Assembly: GCF_000313755.1 (NCBI RefSeq) | Contig: NZ_AMZB01000107.1 | Span: forward strand, 1-64,000 | Reading direction: 5' to 3' | Source: Pseudomonas nitroreducens TX1 | GTDB lineage: Bacteria; Pseudomonadota; Gammaproteobacteria; Pseudomonadales; Pseudomonadaceae | DNA length: 64,000 bases | Shown: one piece after another, positions 26,481 to 35,102 of the stretch | Layout of the letters: every line of letters starts with the position of its first letter | How positions within the stretch are numbered: the stretch's first letter is position 1 | Program-made: the position numbers and the translations under genes | Notes under the pieces: generated by a model | What the model saw: the letters and a program-made list of their open reading frames with translations, nothing else | Told to the model about the DNA's origin: nothing | Database searches by the model: none

Positions 26481-27839
26481 ATGCTCAACCCTCACGGCAC
26501 CGCTTCGCCGCGCGCTTCCCTGGCGCGCTGGAAATGGCAGATCTTCGCCATCACCTGGCTGGCCTATGCAGCCTTCTATTTCACCCGTAAAGCCTTCTCG
26601 GTGGCCAAGCTCGGCATCGCCGAAGACCCCAGCTTCCATCTCGACAAGATCGCGATGGCCAACCTCGACGCCATCTACCTCACCGCCTACGCGGTGGGCC
26701 AGTTCACCTGGGGCGTTTTCGCCGACCGCTATGGCCCGCGCGTCGTGGTGTTCGGCGGCCTGCTGATCTCCGCCTCCGCCGCGCTGGTGATGGGCAGCTT
26801 CGCCACGCTGCCGGTCTTCGCCACCTGCATGGTGGTGCAAGGGCTGGCGCAATCCACCGGCTGGTCAGGACTTTGCAAGAACATCGGCAGTTTCTTCGCC
26901 ACCCATGAGCGCGGGCGCGTGCTCGGGCTGTGGAGCACCTGCTATGCCTTCGGCGGGCTGGTCGCCTCGCCTTTCGCAGGCTGGTGGGCCTATGAAGTAT
27001 TCGGCACCTGGCACGCGGCCTTCTACTCCACCGCCGCCGTGGTCGGAGCAGTGGCCATCCTGTTCCTCCTGCTGCAACGCAATCGCCCGCAGGATGTCGG
27101 CCTGCCGCCGGTGGAAGCCGACGTGCAGCAGCCCGAGGCGGTGAACTACGCCGGCTTCAAGCACGAGGGCGAGAACGGCAAATCCCTGCGCATCCTTGGC
27201 AAGGTGCTGCGCAATCGCACCGTGCTGACCCTGGGCCTGGCCTATTTCCTGCTCAAGCCGGCGCGCTACGCAATCCTGCTGTGGGGCCCGGTGATCGTCT
27301 ACGAGCGCATGCCGGGGCTGGGCAAGGTGGGCGCGGCGATCCTGCCGTCGGCCTTCGAGGTCGCCGGGCTGCTCGGACCGATCCTGATCGGCTACGCCTC
27401 CGACCGCATATTCGGCGCACGGCGCATGCCAGCCTGCGTGATAAGCCTGCTCGCCCTCACCGCTTGCCTCGCCCTGTTCGTCCCCGCCATGCAGACCGGC
27501 AGCAGTCTGGTCGTGCTGGCCCTGCTGTTCATGATGGGCCTGACCCTGTACGGGCCGGACTCGATGATCAGCGGCGCAGCCGCGGTGGACTTCGGCACCG
27601 GCGAAGCGGCCGGCACTGCGGCGGGCTTCGTCAACGGCTGCGGCTCCATCGGCGCGATTCTCGGCGGCCTGCTGCCCGGCTACTTCGACACCTACACCGT
27701 GTTTATCGGCTTCACCGTCACCGCGCTGATCGCCGCCGGCATCCTGATCCCGCACTGGAACAGCCGTCCGGAAGCGGCCGTCCCGGTGCGGCCCGCCAGC
27801 GACAACTCCCGTCTGAACGCACGCCCGGTGCGTTCCTGA
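26481..27839 (+). CDS. MFS transporter, organophosphate:phosphate antiporter-like
   Basis: This 452-residue, 12-helix transporter resembles GlpT/UhpT-type (OPA) proteins, with an N-terminal helix 1 containing TWLAYAAFYFTRKAFSVAK and a GVFADRYGPRVVV loop. OPA proteins exchange organophosphates for phosphate. Placement beside phnWX and a paralogous LysR gene suggests uptake of aminoethylphosphonate or a related phosphonate (inference). P. aeruginosa has a similar gene order around phnWX. The start at 26481 follows an AAAGAGGTCAG region. Confidence 0.88.
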   Translation: MLNPHGTASPRASLARWKWQIFAITWLAYAAFYFTRKAFSVAKLGIAEDPSFHLDKIAMANLDAIYLTAYAVGQFTWGVFADRYGPRVVVFGGLLISASAALVMGSFATLPVFATCMVVQGLAQSTGWSGLCKNIGSFFATHERGRVLGLWSTCYAFGGLVASPFAGWWAYEVFGTWHAAFYSTAAVVGAVAILFLLLQRNRPQDVGLPPVEADVQQPEAVNYAGFKHEGENGKSLRILGKVLRNRTVLTLGLAYFLLKPARYAILLWGPVIVYERMPGLGKVGAAILPSAFEVAGLLGPILIGYASDRIFGARRMPACVISLLALTACLALFVPAMQTGSSLVVLALLFMMGLTLYGPDSMISGAAAVDFGTGEAAGTAAGFVNGCGSIGAILGGLLPGYFDTYTVFIGFTVTALIAAGILIPHWNSRPEAAVPVRPASDNSRLNARPVRS

Positions 27840-27873
27840 GTCCCGCTTCCCCCTCACCGGCCGGCTGAGGGAT

Positions 27874-27906
27874 GGGCGAGGCGCCCCGCGCGCCTCGCCC
27901 TTTTTT
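27874..27906 (+). terminator. Rho-independent terminator of MFS gene
   Basis: GGGCGAGGCGC (27874-27884) pairs with GCGCCTCGCCC (27890-27900), followed by six T residues. It lies 35 bp after the MFS stop and separates this unit from the heme-uptake operon. Confidence 0.92.
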
Positions 27907-27967
27907 CGTTGGGCCGCACACCTCCGGAACCGGGCGCGGGCTTGTGCCATCCGCCACAGCTCAATAG

Positions 27968-27992
27968 TATTAATTATCATTTGATAATTATT
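27968..27992. promoter_or_regulatory. Fur box upstream of hxuI
   Basis: The AT-rich near-palindrome AATTATCATTTGATAATTATT matches the Fur consensus GATAATGATAATCATTATC in its TTATCA/TGATAA core. It lies about 20-40 bp upstream of the ECF sigma start, overlapping the likely promoter. It implies iron repression of the heme-signalling genes. Confidence 0.75.
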
Positions 27993-28008
27993 CCTGCTGG
28001 ACGCCCTT

Positions 28009-28530
28009 GTGAGCACTTCCAACCTCGACGCGGTCTTCCTGGCCCAGCGCCTGCCCTTGCTGCGCACGCTCGTACGGATGGTGAAGAACCCGAGCATCGC
28101 CGAAGACCTGGTGCAGGAAACCTACCTGCGCGTCGCCCGCACCCTGCTCGAACGCCGCATCGATCACCTGGAACCCTTCCTTTTCCAGACTGGCCGTAAC
28201 CTTGCCCTGGACCACCTGCGCCACCGGCGCATGCAGTCGCGGACCCTGCTCGAGGACGTGCCTTTCGACGTGTTGCAGGCCGTGCCAGCGCCCGGTTCCA
28301 GCGCCGAGGATCAATTGCACGCGCAGAAGCTGCTGGAACGACTGGGCGCCACACTCGAGCAACTCAGCGGGCGCCAGCAGCGCATCTTCATCCTCAGCCG
28401 CCTGCACGGCTGCGGCTACGCGGAGATCGCCGAGCAGCTCGACATCTCGCCCAGCACGGTGCAGAAGGAGCTCAAACTGATCATGGCGATCTGCGTCGGA
28501 CTGGTCAGCCGCCTCGAGGAAACGGTATGA
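28009..28530 (+). CDS. hxuI: ECF sigma factor of heme-uptake system (HxuI-like)
   Basis: This 173-residue FecI-type ECF sigma factor has region 2 at about residues 10-75 (NPSIAEDLVQETYLRVA) and region 4 at about 110-165 (LSGRQQRIFILSRLHGCGYA, TVQKELKLI). It recruits RNA polymerase to the receptor gene when the anti-sigma factor is relieved. The start is GTG at 28009, placed by homology. Its stop overlaps the fecR-like gene by 4 nt. Order and position after phnWX match the P. aeruginosa Hxu system (PA1300-1302, by memory). Confidence 0.88.
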   Translation: MSTSNLDAVFLAQRLPLLRTLVRMVKNPSIAEDLVQETYLRVARTLLERRIDHLEPFLFQTGRNLALDHLRHRRMQSRTLLEDVPFDVLQAVPAPGSSAEDQLHAQKLLERLGATLEQLSGRQQRIFILSRLHGCGYAEIAEQLDISPSTVQKELKLIMAICVGLVSRLEETV

Positions 28531-29561
28531 CGGACTACCGTTCGCCGCTCGATTCGACAACAATGCGCGGCTCACCACCCCGGCACTGCCCCGAGGATCG
28601 CTCCTTGCCCGACTTCCCACAGCCAGACGAGCAGGCGGTGGCCGAAGCCCTCGACTGGCTTGTCCTCCAGGACGACATGGACACCGCCAGCCGCGCGCGC
28701 TTCGATGCCTGGCTCGCCGCCAGCGAAGACAACGCGCGCGCATACCAGCGCGTGCGCGATGCGTGGCAGTCGCCGTTGCTGCCGGTCGTCGCCGCGCGCC
28801 TGGAGCGCAGGCTGGTGCAGGAAAAGTCGCGACCGGTCCATCGCCCGCGCCGTTTCTGGAAACCCCTCGTCACGGCAGCCGCAGTGATGCTCGCCATCGG
28901 CGTCGTGGTCCAGGGCGATCTGCTGACACGCCTGCGCGCGGACCACCTCACCGCGGTCGGCGAACGCCAGAAAGTCCAGCTGGCCGACGGCTCCAATGTG
29001 CTGCTCAACACCGATACCGCGCTCTCCAGCAAGGTCGATGACCAGCAGCGCATCGCCCGCCTTTACCGCGGCGAAGCCTTCTTCGACATCGCCCATGACC
29101 GCAGTCGCCCCTTCGAGGTGGAAGCCGGGCCGGTGCAGGTCACCGTGCGTGGCACCGCATTCGCCGTGCGCTACCTGGGCAACGAGGCGGAAGTCAGCGT
29201 GCAGCGCGGCGAAGTGGACCTGCGCACACGCCAGGACGACGCCCGCGTCAGCCTCGGCGCTGGCGACAGTATCCGCGTCGGCCCGCAGGGCTTCGGCGAA
29301 CGCCAGCACGGCACCGAGGCCCAATCCCAGCTGGCCTGGGTGAAGGGCCGCATGGTGTTCGAGAACTGCCCGCTCAGCCAGGTGCTGGCCGAGCTGCGCC
29401 GTTATTACCCCGGCTGGATCGTCACTACCAACGAGCGCCTGGAGAACCTCAGCGTCACTGGCAACTGGCGCCTGGACGACCCGCTGGGCGTGGCCCGCTC
29501 GCTGGCGCAGATCACCTCCGCCGAGCTGCACGAATACCCGAAACTGCTGATCCTCAACTGA
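28527..29561 (+). CDS. hxuR: FecR-family anti-sigma factor (HxuR-like)
   Basis: This 344-residue single-pass inner-membrane regulator has three parts. The cytoplasmic N-terminal anti-sigma part includes ALDWLVLQDDMDTASRARF and FDAWLAAS, the DUF4880 motif. One transmembrane helix lies near residues 112-132 (PLVTAAAVMLAIGVVV). The periplasmic FecR domain includes GEAFFDIAHD and VRGTAFAVR. It carries the signal from the heme-loaded TonB receptor to the sigma factor. It is translationally coupled to hxuI by an ATGA overlap. Confidence 0.9.
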   Translation: MTDYRSPLDSTTMRGSPPRHCPEDRSLPDFPQPDEQAVAEALDWLVLQDDMDTASRARFDAWLAASEDNARAYQRVRDAWQSPLLPVVAARLERRLVQEKSRPVHRPRRFWKPLVTAAAVMLAIGVVVQGDLLTRLRADHLTAVGERQKVQLADGSNVLLNTDTALSSKVDDQQRIARLYRGEAFFDIAHDRSRPFEVEAGPVQVTVRGTAFAVRYLGNEAEVSVQRGEVDLRTRQDDARVSLGAGDSIRVGPQGFGERQHGTEAQSQLAWVKGRMVFENCPLSQVLAELRRYYPGWIVTTNERLENLSVTGNWRLDDPLGVARSLAQITSAELHEYPKLLILN

Positions 29562-29636
29562 TAGCCCGCACCCGATAAAAGTATTTTTACGCGATCCGAA
29601 AGGCTCGTTCGTTTAGTCAGAAGCCAATGCAATAGA

Positions 29637-29656
29637 TTCGCATTTACGAATGCGAA
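29637..29656. promoter_or_regulatory. Inverted repeat upstream of hxuA
   Basis: TTCGCATT-TACG-AATGCGAA is a perfect 8-bp dyad in the 121-bp gap between hxuR and hxuA, 27 bp before the receptor ATG. It overlaps the probable leader or promoter and is not Fur-like. It could be a transcript hairpin or a regulator site. Confidence 0.4.
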
Positions 29657-29682
29657 CAAAGACTGACTAAGAGAGCCCTTCG

Positions 29683-32286
29683 ATGACCATTGCTTCTTCG
29701 CGTGCCCCTCTGCGCCGGCTTTCCGCCCCGGCCAGCATCTCGCTGCTCGCCCTGTCCATCGGACTCGCCAGCCTGCCGGCCACTTCCGCCCTGGCAGCCG
29801 AAGCCAGCCAGACGCAGGCCGGCTACAGCTTCGACATCGCCCGTCAGCCGCTGCCCCAGGCACTGAACCAGTTCAGCGCGGTGACCGGCTGGCAGGTGGG
29901 CGTTGCCGGCGACCTGGCCGATGGCGTGGTATCCCCGGGCGTCAGCGGCCGCCTGCCGGCGGAGCGCGCGCTGAAGTCTCTGCTCGGCGGCACCGGCCTC
30001 ACCGTACGCCAGCTCGGCCCGCGCAACGTGGTGCTGGAGCGAAACCTGTCCTCCATCGCCGAGATGCAGCCGCTCACCGTCACCGCCACCCGCCAGGCGC
30101 AGAGCGTCACCTCGGTGCCCTCCACGGTGAATGTCGTCGGCCGTGAGGAGCTGGACCGCAAGAACGTCAACAGCATCAAGGAGCTGGTGCGCGACATGCC
30201 CGGCGTCTCCGTCGGCGGCACCGGCAACCGCGCCGGCATCACCGGCTACAACATCCGTGGCATCGACGGCGACCGCGTGCTGACGCAGGTCGATGGCGTC
30301 GAAATCCCCAACAGCTTCTTCAACGGCCCCTATGCGCAGACCGAGCGCAACTACGTCGACCCGGAGATCGTCAAGCGTGTGGAAATCCTCCGTGGCCCGG
30401 CCTCGGCCCTGTACGGCAGCAACGCCATCGGTGGCGCGGTGAGCTACTTCACCCTCGACCCGGACGACATCATCAAGGAAGGCAAGGACATCGGCGCGCG
30501 CCTGAAGACCGGCTACAGCTCCGCCGATGACAGCTGGCTGACCTCCGCCACCGTCGCCGGCCGCCTCGACACCTTCGACGGCCTGCTGCACCTGAGCCAA
30601 CGCAACGGCCACGAGACCGAGTCCTACGGCAGCACCGGCGGCACCGGCCTGTCGCGCACCGAAGCCAACCCGGAAGACGTGCGCACCACCAACGTGCTGG
30701 CGAAGCTCGGCTGGAACTACGCCGAAGGCAGCCGCTTCGGCCTGGTCTACGAGAAGTACAAGGACGACGTCGACACCGACCAGAAGAGCGCCTACGGCGG
30801 CCCGTACTTCAACGGTGCGCCGACCATCCCGCACTCCGTTCTGCCCGGCGGTATGTACCAGTGGCGCACCGGCAACGACACCATCACCCGCGAGCGCTAC
30901 GGCCTGGAACACCAGATGCTGCTGGACAGCGCGGTGGCCGATCACCTGAAGTGGACCTTCAACTACCAGATCGCCAAGACCGACCAGAGCACCGACGAGT
31001 TCTACTACCCCATCACCCGCCAGGTGCTGCGTACCCGCGAGACCCAGTACAAGGAGCGCCAGTGGGTGCTGGACCTGCAGATGGACAAGGCCTTCGCCCT
31101 GGGCGACACCGACCACCTGTTGACCTACGGCACCACCCTCAAGCGCCAGAAGGTCACCGGCTACCGCGAAGGCGATGCCACCTGCCTGGCTGTCAGCCGT
31201 ACCTGCACCACCATCGGCGGCCCGAGTTCGGTCGCTTCCGACCGACTGGCCCGCAGCAGCGATTTCCCCGATCCGACCATCGACACCTATGCCCTCTTCG
31301 CCCAGGACGAAATCCGCTGGAACGACTGGACCTTCCTGCCCGGCCTGCGTTACGACCACACCCGCCTGAAACCGCACATCACCGAGGAGTTCCTGCGCAC
31401 GGTCGACCAGAGCGGCGAAGGCGACGTCAGCAGCGAGAGCAAGAGCTGGCACCAGCTCTCGCCCAAGCTAGGCGTAACCTACGCGTTCAACGACAACTAC
31501 CTGTGGTACGGCCAGTACGCCCAGGGCTTCCGTACCCCGACCGCCAAGGCGCTGTACGGCCGCTTCGACAACCCCACCAGCGGCTACCGCGTGGAGCCCA
31601 ACCCGGACCTGGACCCGGAACGCAGCCAGAGCTACGAGACCGGCCTGCGCGGCAACTTCGAGGAAGGCTCGTTCGACGTGGCGGTCTTCTACAACAAGTA
31701 CCGCGACTTCATCAACGAAGACGCCATTACCCCCGGCTACGACGAACCGACCTTCACCAGCAACAACATCAAGCACGCGATCATCAAGGGCGTGGAAATG
31801 AAGGGCCGTCTGGAACTGGGCGCGTTCGGCGCACCGCAGGGCCTCTACACCAAGGGATCGGTGGCCTACGCCTACGGCCGCAACAAGGACACCAGCGAGC
31901 CGATCAACAGCGTCAACCCGCTCACCGGGGTGTTCGGCCTGGGCTACGACGAACAGGCTGGCCGCTACGGCGCCCTGCTCGACTGGACCCTGGTCAAGCG
32001 CAAGGATCGCGTGGATGACAGCCAGTTCAACGCCCCGGACGGCACCAGCAGCCAGTTCAAGACCCCGGGCTTCGGCATCCTCGACCTGACCGGCTACTAC
32101 AAGCTGACCGACGAACTGACCCTCAACGCCGGCCTGTACAACCTCACCGACAAGAAGTACTGGCTGTGGGATGACGTGCGCGGCTACGACGGCGTCGGCG
32201 AAGCCTCGGTACTGGCCCCGGCCAACCTCGACCGCCTGACCCAGCCGGGCCGCAACTTCGCGATCAATCTGGTGTGGGACATCTGA
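29683..32286 (+). CDS. hxuA: TonB-dependent heme/hemoglobin receptor with STN signalling domain
   Basis: This 867-residue outer-membrane receptor has four parts: a signal peptide (about 1-38, cleaved near ALAAEA); a secretin/TonB short N-terminal domain (about 48-115, FDIARQPLPQALNQFSAVTG); a plug (LTVTATRQAQSVTSVPSTVN to about residue 270); and a 22-strand barrel. The barrel has the heme-receptor family segment near QGFRTPTAKALYGRF. The STN domain is the part that signals to FecR-type regulators, in agreement with the sigma/anti-sigma genes just upstream. It takes up heme or heme-protein iron using TonB energy. Confidence 0.9.
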   Translation: MTIASSRAPLRRLSAPASISLLALSIGLASLPATSALAAEASQTQAGYSFDIARQPLPQALNQFSAVTGWQVGVAGDLADGVVSPGVSGRLPAERALKSLLGGTGLTVRQLGPRNVVLERNLSSIAEMQPLTVTATRQAQSVTSVPSTVNVVGREELDRKNVNSIKELVRDMPGVSVGGTGNRAGITGYNIRGIDGDRVLTQVDGVEIPNSFFNGPYAQTERNYVDPEIVKRVEILRGPASALYGSNAIGGAVSYFTLDPDDIIKEGKDIGARLKTGYSSADDSWLTSATVAGRLDTFDGLLHLSQRNGHETESYGSTGGTGLSRTEANPEDVRTTNVLAKLGWNYAEGSRFGLVYEKYKDDVDTDQKSAYGGPYFNGAPTIPHSVLPGGMYQWRTGNDTITRERYGLEHQMLLDSAVADHLKWTFNYQIAKTDQSTDEFYYPITRQVLRTRETQYKERQWVLDLQMDKAFALGDTDHLLTYGTTLKRQKVTGYREGDATCLAVSRTCTTIGGPSSVASDRLARSSDFPDPTIDTYALFAQDEIRWNDWTFLPGLRYDHTRLKPHITEEFLRTVDQSGEGDVSSESKSWHQLSPKLGVTYAFNDNYLWYGQYAQGFRTPTAKALYGRFDNPTSGYRVEPNPDLDPERSQSYETGLRGNFEEGSFDVAVFYNKYRDFINEDAITPGYDEPTFTSNNIKHAIIKGVEMKGRLELGAFGAPQGLYTKGSVAYAYGRNKDTSEPINSVNPLTGVFGLGYDEQAGRYGALLDWTLVKRKDRVDDSQFNAPDGTSSQFKTPGFGILDLTGYYKLTDELTLNAGLYNLTDKKYWLWDDVRGYDGVGEASVLAPANLDRLTQPGRNFAINLVWDI

Positions 32287-32311
32287 TGCACCAGCGCCCA
32301 GGTTGAGCGTG

Positions 32312-32344
32312 GGGCGGATAACGCTGACGCGTTATGCGCCCTAC
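32312..32344. repeat. Stem-loop repeat after hxuA
   Basis: GGGCGGATAACGC-TGAC-GCGTTATGCGCCC is an almost perfect dyad of the GTAGGGCGCATAACGC... class common between Pseudomonas genes. It lies 26 bp after the receptor stop and could limit read-through into hemO, although no T-run follows. Confidence 0.6.
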
Positions 32345-32442
32345 AAAAGCTGCCCCACACAGTGAACAAACCGACAATCTTTACGCTTTCCCAACGCTGA
32401 TTCGTCTCGTCTACAAAGCCGTGTAATTTCAAGGAATTGGAC

Positions 32443-33042
32443 ATGACCACCGTGGAACTTCCCGCCCTGCGCTCGCAGCGCCTGAACGCGCTGACCCATG
32501 CTCCCCACGAGCGGCTCGACCGCGCCGTCAAAGCCCGCGAGCCCTTCTCCAGCCGCGAGCGTTTCGCCCGCTTCGTGGTCGCCCAGTACCTGTTCCAGTC
32601 CGAGCTGCAGGCCCTGTACCAGGATGCTGAGCTGGGCAAGGTCTTCCCCGACCTGCCACAACGCTGCCGCGCCGAACAGGCCCGCCTGGACCTGGCCGAC
32701 CTCGATACCGAAGTCCCCGGCCCGGTCGTCGGCGCCATCAGCAACCCGACCCGGGCCCACGCCCTGGGCTGGTTGTTCGTCTCCGAAGGCTCCAAGCTCG
32801 GCGCGGCCTTCCTGATCAAGCGCGTCGCCGCGCTGGGCCTGGACGAGAACACCGGCGCGCGCCACCTGGGCGAGCCCGAAGGCGGCCGTGCCGAAGGCTG
32901 GAAGCGCTTCACCCGCACCCTCGATGGCCTGGAGCTGAGCGAGGCCGAAGAGCGCGAAGCTGAAGCCGGTGCCGTGGCCGCCTTCGAGCGCTTCTCCCAA
33001 CTGCTGCAACACAGCTACGACAGTGCTCCCGCCACCGTCTGA
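32443..33042 (+). CDS. hemO: Heme oxygenase HemO (PigA-like)
   Basis: This 199-residue protein resembles P. aeruginosa HemO/PigA. The segments are LRSQRLNALTHAPHERLDRAV (proximal histidine expected in APHERL), RFARFVVAQYLFQ, and ALGWLFVSEGSKLGAAFLIKR, which forms the distal helix. HemO opens the heme ring in the cytoplasm to biliverdin, CO and iron. Placement just after the heme receptor is functionally coherent. The ATG at 32443 follows AAGGAATTGG. No own Fur box is visible in the 156-bp gap, so read-through from the hxu unit is possible. Confidence 0.93.
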   Translation: MTTVELPALRSQRLNALTHAPHERLDRAVKAREPFSSRERFARFVVAQYLFQSELQALYQDAELGKVFPDLPQRCRAEQARLDLADLDTEVPGPVVGAISNPTRAHALGWLFVSEGSKLGAAFLIKRVAALGLDENTGARHLGEPEGGRAEGWKRFTRTLDGLELSEAEEREAEAGAVAAFERFSQLLQHSYDSAPATV

Positions 33043-33472
33043 CGCCCTGGAGCGCGCGCCGGCTGATGCGGCGCGCGCCAATGCCTTCGGTCCGGCCCGC
33101 TCACGGCTGGCTCGACTGGCATTTGCGTTGCTGGCGTACACCAGCCTCGGCGTGGGCATGCTGGGATTGGTGGTGCCAGGCTTGCCGACCACCGAGTTCG
33201 TCCTGCTTGCCGCCTGGGCCGCGTCGAAGAGTTCGCCGCGGCTGTCCGCCTGGCTGGAGAACCACCGGCTGTTCGGCCCGATCCTGCACAACTGGCGCAA
33301 CGGCCGCGCCGTCGCCCGCCGCGCCAAGATCAGCGCCAGCCTGGCGATGCTCGCGGCGCTTGCGCTCATGCTGATCACCCTGCCCCACGGTCTCTGGCTG
33401 TACGCGGTGATCCTCGGCATGGCGGTTGGCAATCTGTGGATCTGGTCGCGCCCCGACACGCCCAGGGCGTAG
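33023..33472 (+). CDS. ybaN: YbaN/DUF454 family inner-membrane protein
   Basis: This 149-residue protein belongs to the DUF454/YbaN family, marked by LGVGMLGLVVPGLPTTEF and HNWRNGRAVARRAK. It has about three or four membrane helices and an N-terminal cytoplasmic extension. I chose the GTG at 33023, which overlaps hemO by 20 nt; without it no ATG precedes the first helix in frame. The overlap points to coupled translation with hemO. Function is unknown; genes of this family often sit by heme-uptake or heme-oxygenase genes. Confidence 0.8.
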   Translation: MLPPPSDALERAPADAARANAFGPARSRLARLAFALLAYTSLGVGMLGLVVPGLPTTEFVLLAAWAASKSSPRLSAWLENHRLFGPILHNWRNGRAVARRAKISASLAMLAALALMLITLPHGLWLYAVILGMAVGNLWIWSRPDTPRA

Positions 33473-33529
33473 TCAGGGCGCCAGGCCGGATTTATGCTGG
33501 AGGTCCGATCCGTACAGCCGCCACGAGCC

Positions 33530-33898
33530 ATGAACCAGCCCACCAGCAAAGTCGACGCCGTCCTCGCCGAAGCCCAGCGCCGCCGCGAAAGCAGCTACCG
33601 CGAAAAAGCCCTGAAGATGTACCCCTGGATCTGCGGTCGCTGCGGCCGTGAATTCAGCGGCGTGCGCCTGCGCGAACTGACCGTGCATCACCGCGACCAC
33701 AACCACGACAACAACCCCGAGGATGGCTCCAATTGGGAGCTGCTGTGCCTCTATTGCCACGACAACGAGCACCAGCGGCAGGTGGACCTGCACTACCAGA
33801 ACAGCAACGACGCCGGCGCCAAGGGGCCGAAGGTCACCCACAAGGGGCTGGCCGGGCTGGCGGACCTGCTGAAGAAGAAGGACGACGGCGAGTCCTGA
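33530..33898 (+). CDS. yajD: YajD family HNH nuclease
   Basis: This 122-residue HNH-fold protein has a zinc-binding CGRCGREF and LYCHDNEH pair and the catalytic VHHRDHNHDNNPEDG motif. This matches the YajD family, which is widespread and of unknown role. The ATG at 33530 matches family N-termini (MNQPTSKVDAVLAEAQRRRE); an in-frame start at 33494 lies in the upstream leader. It is followed by REP elements. Confidence 0.88.
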   Translation: MNQPTSKVDAVLAEAQRRRESSYREKALKMYPWICGRCGREFSGVRLRELTVHHRDHNHDNNPEDGSNWELLCLYCHDNEHQRQVDLHYQNSNDAGAKGPKVTHKGLAGLADLLKKKDDGES

Positions 33899-33915
33899 GA
33901 AAACCGCCCAGCCCC

Positions 33916-34051
33916 GTAGGAGCGGATCTTATCCGCGAAGAGCTTCGCTTACTGCCGGAACATCCGGCGTGCCAGGTCAGGATTCGCGGACAAGGTCCGC
34001 TCCTACAGTCGAGGCTCGGCACCCTCCTGTAGGAGCGAACTTGCTCGCGAA
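33916..34051. repeat. REP cluster (three elements)
   Basis: GTAGGAGCGGATCTTATCCGCGAA (33916-33939), TTCGCGGACAAGGTCCGCTC+CTAC (33983-34006) and TGTAGGAGCGAACTTGCTCGCGAAC (34029-34053) are three REP copies in the gap between yajD and the convergent luciferase-like gene. The first two form an inverted pair; the third belongs to the second REP variant. Confidence 0.78.
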
Positions 34052-34106
34052 CCCAGCACCGTCGGGAGGCCATTCGCAAGCACCCTCGCTCCCGCAACAG
34101 CTTCCA

Positions 34107-35102
34107 CTACTTGAGGCCGGCAACGATCTCCAGCGAGCGCAGGCGCAGTTCGTGGTCGTAGATGTCGCTGGTGAAGATGATTTCGTCCACGCCGGTCTGC
34201 TCCAGCAGAATCTCCAGGCGGCTACGCACCTTCTCCGGCCCGCCGATCACCGCCAGGCCGAAGAAATTGCCCACCGCGTCCTGCTCGTGGGGCAGCCACA
34301 GGCCGGCCATGCTTTTCACCGGCGGCTTCTGCTTCAGGCTGTCGCCACGGATCAGCGCCAGTACCCGCTGGAAGGCCGTGGTCGCCAGGTATTCGGCTTC
34401 CTCGTCGGTCGGCGCGGCCACCAGCGGTACGCCGATCATGGCATAGGGCTTGTCGAGCACCGCCGAGGGCTGGAAGTTCTCGCGGTAAATGCGCAGCGCG
34501 TCATGCAGGTAGCGCGGCGCGAAGTGCGAAGCGAAGGCATAGGGCAGGCCTTTCTGCGCGGCCAGATGGGCGCTGAACAGGCTGGAGCCCAGCAGCCAGA
34601 TCGGCACGTGGGTGCCCTCCCCCGGAATCGCCAGCAGTGACTGCTGGGAGCGGCGCGGGCCGAGGAGCATTTCCAGTTCGGCAACCTGCTCGGGGAAGTC
34701 CGCGCCATCGCCCAGGCGATCGCGGCGCAGCGCGCGCATGGTCGCCTGGTCGGCACCGGGCGCTCGGCCCAGCCCCAGGTCGATACGACCGGGATAGAGG
34801 GTCTCCAGGGTGCCGAAATTCTCCGCCACCACCAGCGGCGGGTGGTTGGGCAGCATCACCCCGCCTGAGCCGACGCGGATGCGCTCGGTCTTGCCGGCAA
34901 TGTGGCCAATCAGCACCGCAGTGGCCGAACTGGCGATGCCGTCCATGTTGTGGTGCTCCGCCAGCCAGTAGCGGGTAAAGCCCAGGCGCTCGACGTGACG
35001 GGCAACCTCGACGGCATTGTGCAGCGCCTCGGCAGCGGTGCCCTGGTCACGCACGGGCACCAGGTCGAGCATGGAGAAGGCAATATCTGACAGGGACTTC
35101 AT
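34107..35102 (-). CDS. LLM-class flavin-dependent oxidoreductase (YhbW-like)
   Basis: This 331-residue protein belongs to the luciferase-like monooxygenase family, YhbW subgroup. Marks are [39 protein letters not shown] and [20 protein letters not shown]. It should bind FMN and act on an unknown substrate. The ATG at 35102 gives the standard N-terminus; a longer frame to 35267 lacks similarity. It is probably monocistronic. Confidence 0.9.
   Translation of the reverse strand: MKSLSDIAFSMLDLVPVRDQGTAAEALHNAVEVARHVERLGFTRYWLAEHHNMDGIASSATAVLIGHIAGKTERIRVGSGGVMLPNHPPLVVAENFGTLETLYPGRIDLGLGRAPGADQATMRALRRDRLGDGADFPEQVAELEMLLGPRRSQQSLLAIPGEGTHVPIWLLGSSLFSAHLAAQKGLPYAFASHFAPRYLHDALRIYRENFQPSAVLDKPYAMIGVPLVAAPTDEEAEYLATTAFQRVLALIRGDSLKQKPPVKSMAGLWLPHEQDAVGNFFGLAVIGGPEKVRSRLEILLEQTGVDEIIFTSDIYDHELRLRSLEIVAGLK

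Noticed and set aside
29644-31452. Long minus-strand frame opposite the TonB receptor (and similar long frames at 41011-43305 and 52535-54679)
   Set aside because: They are composed of third-position GC artefacts, mirror real genes exactly and have no ribosome binding site or family motif.
32287-32442. Fur box directly before hemO
   Set aside because: The gap contains a stem-loop repeat and no GATAAT-type palindrome.
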